Positions 57,102 through 64,000 of a stretch of DNA of 64,000 nt are shown here, piece after piece. Within the stretch, counting starts at the first letter, position 1. Each line of letters starts with the position of its first letter. Source of the stretch: Monodelphis domestica. Its lineage: Eukaryota > Chordata > Mammalia > Didelphimorphia > Didelphidae. A model generated the notes under the pieces. The model did not search any database and was not told the origin of the DNA. It saw only the letters and a list, made by a program, of their open reading frames with translations. The stretch covers positions 101,589,362 to 101,653,361 of the forward strand of contig NC_077228.1 of the NCBI RefSeq assembly GCF_027887165.1. The letters run 5' to 3'. Both the position numbers and the translations under genes were made by a program.

Positions 57102-60100
57102 TCATGTACAAGTATTTTTCCTTATTATCTCTTTGGGGTACAAACCCAGCAGTGCTATGGCTGGATCAAAGGGCAGACAGTCTTTTATCACCCTTTGGGC
57201 ATAGTTCCAAATTGCCCTCCAGAATGGTTGGATCAGTTCACAACTCCACCAGCAATGAATTAGTGTCCCTACTTTGCCACATCCCCTCCAGCATTCATTA
57301 CTTTCCATAGCTGTCATGTTAGTCAATCTGCTAGGTGTTAAGTGATACCTCAGAGTTGTTTTGATTTGCATCTCTCTGATTATAAGAGATGTAGAACACT
57401 TTTTCGTGTGCTTATTAATAGTTTTGATTTCTTTGGCTGAGAACTGCCTGTTCATGTCCCTTGCCCATTTATCAATTGGAGAATGGCTTGAGTTTTTCTA
57501 CAATTGATTTAGTTCTTTGTAAATTTGAGTAATTAAACCTTTCTCAGAGGTTTTTATGAAGAGATTTCACAATTTGTTGCTACCCTTCTGATTTTGGTTA
57601 CATTGGTTTTGTTTGTACAAAAACTTTTGAATTTGATGTATTCCAGATTATTTATTTTGCATTTTGTAACTCTTTCTAAGTCTTGCTTGGTTTTGAAGTC
57701 TTTCCCTTCCCAAAGGTCTGAAATGTATGCTATTCTCTGTTCACCTAATTTTCTTACAGTTTCCTTCTTTATGTTCAAGTCATTCACCCATTTTGAATTT
57801 AACGTGGTGTAGGGTGTGAGGTGTTGATCTAAACCTAATCTTTCCCACCGTGTCCTCCAATTTTCCCAACAGTTTTTATGAAATAGTGGATTTTTGTCCC
57901 AAAAGCTGGGATCTTTGGGTTTGTCATATACTGTCTTGCTGAGGTTGCTTGCCCCCAGTCTATTCCACTGATCCTCCTTTCTGTCTCTTAGCCAGTACCA
58001 GATTGTTTTGGTGACCGCTGCTTTATAATATAGTCTGAGATCTGGGACTGCAAGGCTCCTTTCCTTTGTATTTTTTTTTCATTATTTCCCTGGATATCCT
58101 TGATCTTTTGTTCTTCCAAATGAACTTTGTTATGTTTTTATCTAAATCAGTAAAAATAATTTTTTGGAAGTTCCATGGGTATGGCACTAAATAGATAGAT
58201 GAGTTTGGTAGGACAGTCATTTTTATTATATTGGCTCGTCCTACCGATGAGCAGTTAATGTTCTTCCAATTGTTCAAGTCTAGTTTTAGTTGTGTGGAAA
58301 GTGTTTTGTAGTTATGTTCATATAGTTCCTGTGTTTGTCTCGGGAGATATTCCTAAGTATTTTATTTTGTCTAAGGTAATTTTGAATGGGATTCCTCTTT
58401 CTAGTTCTTGCTGCTGAACTGTGTTGGAATTATATAGAAATGCTGATGACTTATGTGGGTTTATTTTGTATCCTGCAACTTTGCTAAAGTTGTTGATTAT
58501 TTTGATTAGCTTTTTGGTTGAATCTCTAGGATTCTTTAAGTAGATCATCATGTCATCTGCAAAGAGCGATAATTTGGTCTCCTCCTTGCCTATTTTAATG
58601 CCTTCAATTTCTTTTTCTTCTCTAATTGCTACTGCTAGTGTTTCTAATACAATGTCAAATAATAGAGGTGATAATGGGCATCCTTGTTTCACTCCTGATC
58701 TTAATGGGAATGGATTTAGTTTATCCCCATTGCAGATGATATTAGCTGATGGTTTTAGATATATACTGTTTATTATTTTTAGGAATGACCCTTCTATTTC
58801 TATGTTTTCTAGTGTTTTTAGTAGGAATGGGTGTTGTATTTTATCAAAGGCTTTTTCTGCATCTATTGAGATAATCATGTGGTTTTTGTTGGTTTGCTTG
58901 TTGATGTGGTCAATTATGTGGATAGTTTTCCTAATATTGAACCAGCCCTGCATCCCTGGTATAAATCCTACTTGATCATGGTAGATGACCCTTCTGATCA
59001 CTTGCTGGAGTCTTTTTGCTAGTATCCTATTTAAGATTTTTGCATCTATATTCATTAGGGATATTGGTCTATAATTTTCTTTCTCTGTTTTTGACCTGCC
59101 TGGCTTTGGATTTAGTACCATGTTTGTGTCATAAAAGGATTTTGGTAGAACTCCCTCTTTGCTTATTATGTCAAATACTTTGTATAGTATTGGAGTTAGC
59201 TGTTCTTTGAATGTTTGATAGAATTCACTGGTGAATCCATCAGGCCCTGGCGATTTTTTCTTAGGAAGTTCTTTGATGGCCTGTTGGATTTCTTTTTCTG
59301 ATATGGGATTATTTAAGAAAACTATTTCTTCTTCTGTTAGTCTAGGCAATTTATATTTTTGTAAATATTCATCCATATCACCTAGGTTGGTATATTTATT
59401 GCCATATAGTTGGGCAAAGTAGTTTTTAATGATTGCCTTAATTTCCTCTTCATTGGAGGTGAGATCCCCCTTTTCATCCTTGATGCTGTTAATTTGCCTT
59501 TCTTCTTTCCTTTTTTTAATTAGATTGACCAGTACTTTGTCTATGTTGTCTGTTTTTTCAAAGTACCAATTTCTAGTCTTGTTTATTAGCTCAATAGTTC
59601 TGTCACTTTTGATTTTATTAATTTCTCCCTTAATTTTTAGGATCTCTAGTTTGGTTTTCTGCTGGGGGTTTTTAATTTGTTCGTTCTCAAGTTTTTTTAT
59701 TTGCATTTCCAATTCCTTTATCTCTGTCCTTCCTAATTTGTTAATATATGCACTCAGGAATATGAATTTTCCTCTAAGTACTTCCTTGGCTGCATCCCAT
59801 AAGGTTTGAAAGGATGTCTCACTGTTGTCGTTTTCCTCAACGAAATTATTAATTGTTTCTATGATTTCTTCTCTAACTAACCGATTTTGGAGTATCATAT
59901 TATTTAATTTCCAATTAATTTTTGATTTGGCTCTCCATGTACCCTTACCGATCAATATTTTTATTGCCTTGTGATCTGAAAAGGTTGCATTTATTATTTC
60001 TGCTTTTCTGCATTTGAGTGCCATGTTTCTGTGACCTAGTGTATGATCTATTTTTGTGAATGTGCCATGTGGTGCTGAAAAGAAGGTGTATTCCTTTTTG

Positions 60101-60657
60101 TCCCTATTTATTTTTCTCCATATGTCTATTAACTCTAATTTTTCTAAGAATTCATTCACCTCTTTTACCTCTTTCTTGTTTATTTTTTGGTTTGATATAT
60201 CTAAATTTGATAGTGGTTGGTTCAAGTCTCCCACTAGTATGGTTTTACTGTCTATTTCCTCCTTCAATTCTCCTAGTTTCTCTATTAAAAATTTGGATGC
60301 TATACCATTTGGTGCATACATATTGATTAGTGATATTTCCTCATTGTCTATACTCCCTTTTAACAGAATATATTGACCTTCCCTATCCCTTTTGATCAGG
60401 TCTATTTTTGCTTTGGCTTTGTCAGATATCATGATTGCAACTCCTACCTTCTTTCTATCAGTTGAGGCCCAAAAGGTCTTACTCCAACCTTTAATTCTAA
60501 CCTCGTGAGTGTCAACCCGCCTCATATGTGTTTCTTGAAGACAACAAATGGTTGGGTTTGGGGTTCTAATCCACTCTGCTATTTGTCTACATTTTATGGG
60601 TGAGTTCATCCCATTCACATTCAAAGTTATGATTGTCATTTGTGGATTTGCTGGCAT
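57102..60657 (-). pseudogene. L1 ORF2 (endonuclease-reverse transcriptase), frameshifted
   Basis: ORF2p nicks target DNA and reverse transcribes the L1 RNA. The first 779 codons (60657-58318) are open. They carry an APE-like endonuclease with N15 (LNVNG), E42 (QETH), D144/N146 (GDLN), D204 and H229 (SDH), then a linker and the RT with KKSPGPDGF, the [11 protein letters not shown] motif and FADD at 699-702. A frame change near 58350 truncates it. Coding sense then goes on in other frames: 58277-58023 (NINCSSVGRANIIKM), 57787-57554 (a NDLNIKKETVRKLGEQRI segment) and 57455-57102. The last holds the C-terminal cysteine motif [18 protein letters not shown]. At least three frame changes are implied. 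Total length about 1,185 codons, near the usual L1 value. Confidence 0.95.
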
Positions 60658-61344
60658 TTTGATATCTTCCCCTAGTTCTGACCTTTCTTCTTTAGCTATC
60701 TCCTTTTGAACCAGTGATTTACTTTAGGTCAATCCCCCTAGTTCCCTCCCTTGATATGCTTCCCTTTCTAGCCTCTCCCTTTTTATGCTCCCTTCCCCTC
60801 CCCCCTCTCCTTCCTTCCCTTTTTATACTCCCTCTCCCCTCCCCCTCCTTAATTTTCCTTTCTTTCTTGCCCTGTTGGATAAGATAGAATTCAGGATCCC
60901 ACTGGATCTAGATGTTCTTCCCTCTCAGATTTGATTTCACTGAGAGTAAGGTTTAAGTAATACCACTTCACGCTCTCTTCCTCTCGTTCTCATATAAGAA
61001 TTCTTCCCCTCCCCTTCCCATGTGTATCTTTATATGGGAAAGATTATTCTATTAAGTCCCCCCTATTTCTTGAAGTAAATCTTAGTGTTATCGATGGTTC
61101 CCCCCTCCCTTTTCCTTTCTTTGCCCCCACTTTCCCCAAATCTTCTTAATGCCCCAATCTTTCCCTATGCATGTTTCTTCTAACTACTCTTATGATGCAT
61201 ACAATTTTTGAGAGTTACACAAAACATTTTCCCCACATATTAATATATATAATTTGATGTAAATGTAGTCCTTATAGAAGAGAGTTTGACTTAAAGAAAA
61301 AGATAAGATTTATCTCCTTTTCCCTTTCTTTCATATTTACCTTT
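60658..61344 (-). other. L1 inter-ORF spacer
   Basis: Pyrimidine-rich on the plus strand (repeated CCCTCCCCTCC and CTTTCTT words at 60740-60870), so purine-rich on the coding strand. No open frame. Longer than the short spacer of human L1. Confidence 0.7.
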
Positions 61345-62325
61345 TCATGTTTCTCTTGCTTTCTGTGCTTGGATATCAAATTTTCCACTAAGCTCTGGTC
61401 TTTTCTTAGCAAATGCTTGGAAATCTTCTATTTTGTTGAATGCCCATACTTTCCCCTGGAAGTATATAGTCAGTTTTGCTGGGTAGTTGATTCTTGGTTG
61501 GAGACCCAGCTCTCTTGCCTTTCTAAATATCGTGTTCCATGCTTTGTGGTCTCTTAGTGTGTTAGCTGCTAAGTCCTGTGTGATCCTTATGGCAGCCCCC
61601 CTATATCTGAAGCTCCTCTTCTTGGCTTCTTGTAGGATTTTCTCCTTTTCTTGGAAGCTCTTGAATTTGGCAATTACATTCCTAGGGGTTGTCTTTTGGG
61701 GATTTAGTATAGAGGGTGTTCTATGAACTCTTTCTATTTCTATTTTGCCCCCTTGCTCCAGAACGTGGGGGCATTTTCTTTTATAATCTCCTGTAGAATA
61801 ACATCGAGTTTATTGTTTATCTCTGGTTTTTCTGGGAAACCGATAATTCGGAGGTTGTCTCTTCTTTCTCTGTTTTCCAAGTCTGTGACCTTTTCAGTGA
61901 GATATTTTATGTTTTCTTCTAATTCATTAATTTTGTGGCTTTGCTTTATTGATTCTTGCTGTTTTATGATCTCACTTTCTTCGAGTTGCTTAATTCTGGT
62001 CATTAGGGACTGGTTTTGCTTTTCAGCTTTGTCTGCCCTTCTGTTGGATTCTTCCAGCTCTTTTTCCAATTGAGCAGTCTTATCTGTCAGACTGCTGATC
62101 TCTTTCTCCCATTTTTCTTTCCAGGTTTCCATCTTTTGGGTAAGTTCCAGTTTGAGATCTTCCAGAGCTTGTTGATAGTTTCCATTTGGGGAGGCATGTT
62201 CTGATTTTTTTTTGGATTTCATCCTCATTCTCTTCTTTTCCTTGGGTACTTCCACCATAAAAGTTTTCAATAGTCACCTTTTTCCCTTTCTTCCTGGAGG
62301 CTTGATTTTGGGCCATGTAAGCCAT
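61345..62325 (-). pseudogene. L1 ORF1 (RNA-binding coiled-coil protein), frameshifted
   Basis: ORF1p is the trimeric RNA chaperone of the L1 particle. It starts at 62325 (MAYMAQNQASRKKGKKV). A run of nine A on the coding strand (62205-62213) marks a frame change, after which the frame 62270-61740 carries a long coiled coil (LEDLKLELTQKMETW to LTEKVTDLENRE) and the RRM start RRDNLRIIGFPE. A second change near 61755, at a G run, moves the sense into a third frame. That frame reads the C-terminal domain (ERVHRTPS, RNVIAKF, RGAAIRITQDLA, PAKLTIYFQG) and stops at 61345-61347. About 325 codons in all, as in other L1s. Confidence 0.93.
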
Positions 62326-62981
62326 CCCTTTGGTGGTTTTATTCCCCTTTCCTTTTTGGTCTTGGGTCTGGGTGATATGGGTGGGTTTTCTGTGAATTTA
62401 GGTTGCCTCAGACTAGTTCTTCCCAGCCTCCGAGGTTTCTTAGAGCGCTGGGCCCCTGATCACAGCCAAACTGCCCAGGTGTTCAGCTCCACCCAGATAA
62501 TCAGCGTGTGGTCTGCCCCTGGTGTTTAGCTCCGCCCAGATGCTCAGCGCAACCACCCCGAGTACAGCTCCCTGGGCCCCCTTTGCTCAGTGCAGGATTC
62601 TCCCGTGAAACCGCTCTGAGACGTTTTTTCCTGGCAGGCCCCTGATCCCAAGGACCCTGGAGTGCCCCCCCCAGACAGAGACATTCCCCACTCACTCGCT
62701 GTCCCAGTGAGCACTCCGGTAGCTCACTCTGGTTTGGTGGGGGAGGTGGAAGGGGGAGGGCGGCTCAGTTCACGTTTCTGTGCAAGCTTTTCCTCCTTAT
62801 TATAGTGTGAAAATGTTCAAACCCCACATACTTTCACCTCTGTGGGGTACTGGGGAGTACTGGGGAGTCCTTCTGTTCCTCCAAAGGTGATTTTTATGCT
62901 CCTTTGATGTAGTCTATTTCGTTTGGTGCCAGGGAGAGGAAGTGTGTGGCGTCTAGATTGCAGCCATGATTACCCGGAAGT
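62326..62981 (-). promoter_or_regulatory. L1 5' UTR, internal promoter region
   Basis: 656 nt upstream of ORF1, clearly richer in G+C than the rest of the element. On the coding strand it starts 'cacttccgggtaatcatggc' then 'tgcaatctagac', directly at the right target duplication, so the 5' end is complete. The CCGGGTAATCATGGC start resembles a YY1-type core (CCATnnTGGC class, inference). L1 5' UTRs carry an internal RNA polymerase II promoter. Confidence 0.75.
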
Positions 62982-62998
62982 GATTAATGTCCTATTTC
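62982..62998 (+). repeat. Target-site duplication of the full-length L1, right copy
   Basis: gattaatgtcctatttc, identical to 56465-56481. Confidence 0.95.
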
Positions 62999-63360
62999 AA
63001 GAAACTGATCAACATTAAATTAAATCTTTCAGAAACAAAGAAGTATACTTAGAGAGTAGTATGGTATTTCAGTCCCACATATAGAGTGAGGTGTCTGTCT
63101 CATCAAATCTAGAGTCAGAGCATTAGTGATTCCTTCCCACATCTCTGTTTTCTTTTGTTTGTATCAGAGGGATAGTTCTCAGTTAAATTTCTCTTCCAGA
63201 GTGCTTCTTCAGCACAGTTTGAATATGAGCCTGGATCCTTAAAGTCAATAGACATAAGATGGCTCTGGCAAGTCCCACCAATCTGAAAAGACTTCAAATT
63301 TGGGTCTAGAAGCAGACTGCATACCCACTATCAGCTGAGAAGTTCAGAAAGACTCATCAA
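62999..63360. other. AT-rich DNA, nothing recognised
   Basis: Continues the pre-insertion locus from 56464. No gene or repeat recognised. Confidence 0.35.
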
Positions 63361-63440
63361 TCAATTGACCAACCAACAAGCTTTGATTAAAGAACTACTA
63401 CATGCCAGGCTCTGTGGTAGAAACTGGGAATATAAAGTAA
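63361..63440 (+). repeat. MIR3/THER-like fragment
   Basis: 'aagaactactacatgccagg' and 'ctctgtggtagaaactggga' match the head of the older repeat at 37910. Confidence 0.6.
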
Positions 63441-63559
63441 AAAAAAAGTATTTCTCTAACTATTTTCTGTCAACGTGGAAATTATGTATGTAGGATAGAG
63501 ACAGATGGACTGAAAATGAAAGAGAGAAGGATGGACTCATGACCAAGGTAGCAGTAGGA

Positions 63560-63810
63560 TGAAAAGAACAAGTATTAAGTGACTACTATGTGCCAGGCAC
63601 TGTGTTAAGTACCTAACACATATTATCTCATTTGATCCTCAGAATAATCCTGTGTGGCAGGAATCATTATTATCCCAATTTCAGCTGAAGAAACTGAGGC
63701 AGCAAAGGCTAAGTGACTTGCCCAGGATCACACAGCTAGGTAGTATCTGATAATGGATTTGAATTCCGGTCTTCCTGACACCCAGACCCAGCACCACCTA
63801 GCTGCCTATA
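63560..63810 (-). repeat. MIR3/THER-like SINE, well preserved
   Basis: 'agtgactactatgtgccagg', 'tgatcctcagaataatcctg', 'agaaactgaggcagcaaagg', 'cttgcccaggatcacacagc', 'ccggtcttcctgacacccag' and 'gcaccacctagctgcc'. The last 190 bases of the window hold nothing recognisable. Confidence 0.88.
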
Positions 63811-64000
63811 AAATTCTGACAATTAATTTTTTGGAAACAGCAATTCCTAAGGACCACCTACTAAGTAATAGATAAATGGGTTGCAATCAATGTTTATGGC
63901 TGAAGTATCTGCACTTATGAAAAATCACAAATCTCTCAAAGATTGAAGTAAATAGAAGATAATATAGCCCCTTAAAGCTTGAAAAGCACTAGCCCCACAA

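Larger units (their letters stand above)
56482..62981 (-). mobile_element. Full-length L1 LINE (6.5 kb), ORFs frameshifted
   Basis: Minus-strand L1 between perfect 17-bp duplications. In element order: 5' UTR (62981-62326), ORF1 (62325-61345), a purine-rich inter-ORF spacer (about 61344-60658), ORF2 (60657 to about 57102), a 3' UTR with a G-rich polypurine tract (C13-type run on the plus strand near 56570) and A13 at the end. It is complete in layout, but both ORFs are out of frame in places, so it cannot make its own proteins. The perfect duplications and few lesions suggest a young insertion. The plus-strand frames across it are antisense shadows. Confidence 0.96.

Noticed and set aside
58550-62529. 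Plus-strand frames of 60-141 codons in the L1
   Set aside because: Antisense shadows of ORF1, ORF2 and the spacer.

Overview
The window is mammalian and almost certainly marsupial (opossum or an Australian species; the sequence alone does not separate them). The main sign is a tRNA-derived SINE that recurs on both strands with the same head (A-box tggctcagtgg), B-box (ggttcaaat) and tail, the pattern of marsupial SINE1/WSINE families. RTE-type LINE pieces, RTE-tailed SINEs, marsupial-type L1 copies, and abundant L2 and MIR-like relics agree. There are no bacterial-type operons, no CRISPR array and no spliced host gene that I can recognise. Most of the window is repeat-rich intergenic or intronic DNA.

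The one host protein-coding sequence is an uninterrupted 265-codon ELOVL6 (very-long-chain fatty acid elongase 6) reading frame on the minus strand at 53900-54697. Its setting shows a processed retrocopy. A 13-bp direct repeat (caaaatagagtca) lies at 51851-51863 and 54918-54930. An A9 tail (T9 on the plus strand, 51864-51872) follows an AATAAA signal at 51910-51915. About 2 kb of 3' UTR and 220 nt of 5' leader are carried along. The frame is open throughout and keeps the HxxHH box, so it may be a functional retrogene.

The second large object is a full-length L1 on the minus strand (56482-62981, about 6.5 kb) with a perfect 17-bp target-site duplication, a T13 tail, a 5' UTR, ORF1 and ORF2. 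Both ORFs carry frameshifts, so this copy is not autonomous, but it looks young.

Region by region: 0-5 kb has L2 3' ends, simple repeats and a 480-bp purine tract grown from a SINE head. 5-10 kb has an RTE copy with an internal inversion, MIR relics, a 250-bp purine tract and an RTE-tailed SINE. 10-27 kb has SINEs, MIRs, L2, a 1.1-kb L1 3' end and CA, TA and GA microsatellites. 27-36 kb has an old L1 split by a SINE and two related LTR-like elements. 36-43 kb has SINEs, MIRs, a very short L1 insertion with clear target-site duplication, and two stretches that look single-copy. 43-51 kb has L1 3' ends, an L2 with several insertions, an AT-rich hairpin and a twin-primed L1. 51.8-55 kb is the ELOVL6 retrocopy, followed by the full-length L1 and MIR-like repeats to the end.

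No genes work together here. The shared theme is LINE-driven insertion: L1 machinery probably made the ELOVL6 retrocopy, and several copies show target-site duplications or inversion structures typical of target-primed reverse transcription. All family names come from recalled consensus patterns, not from a search.
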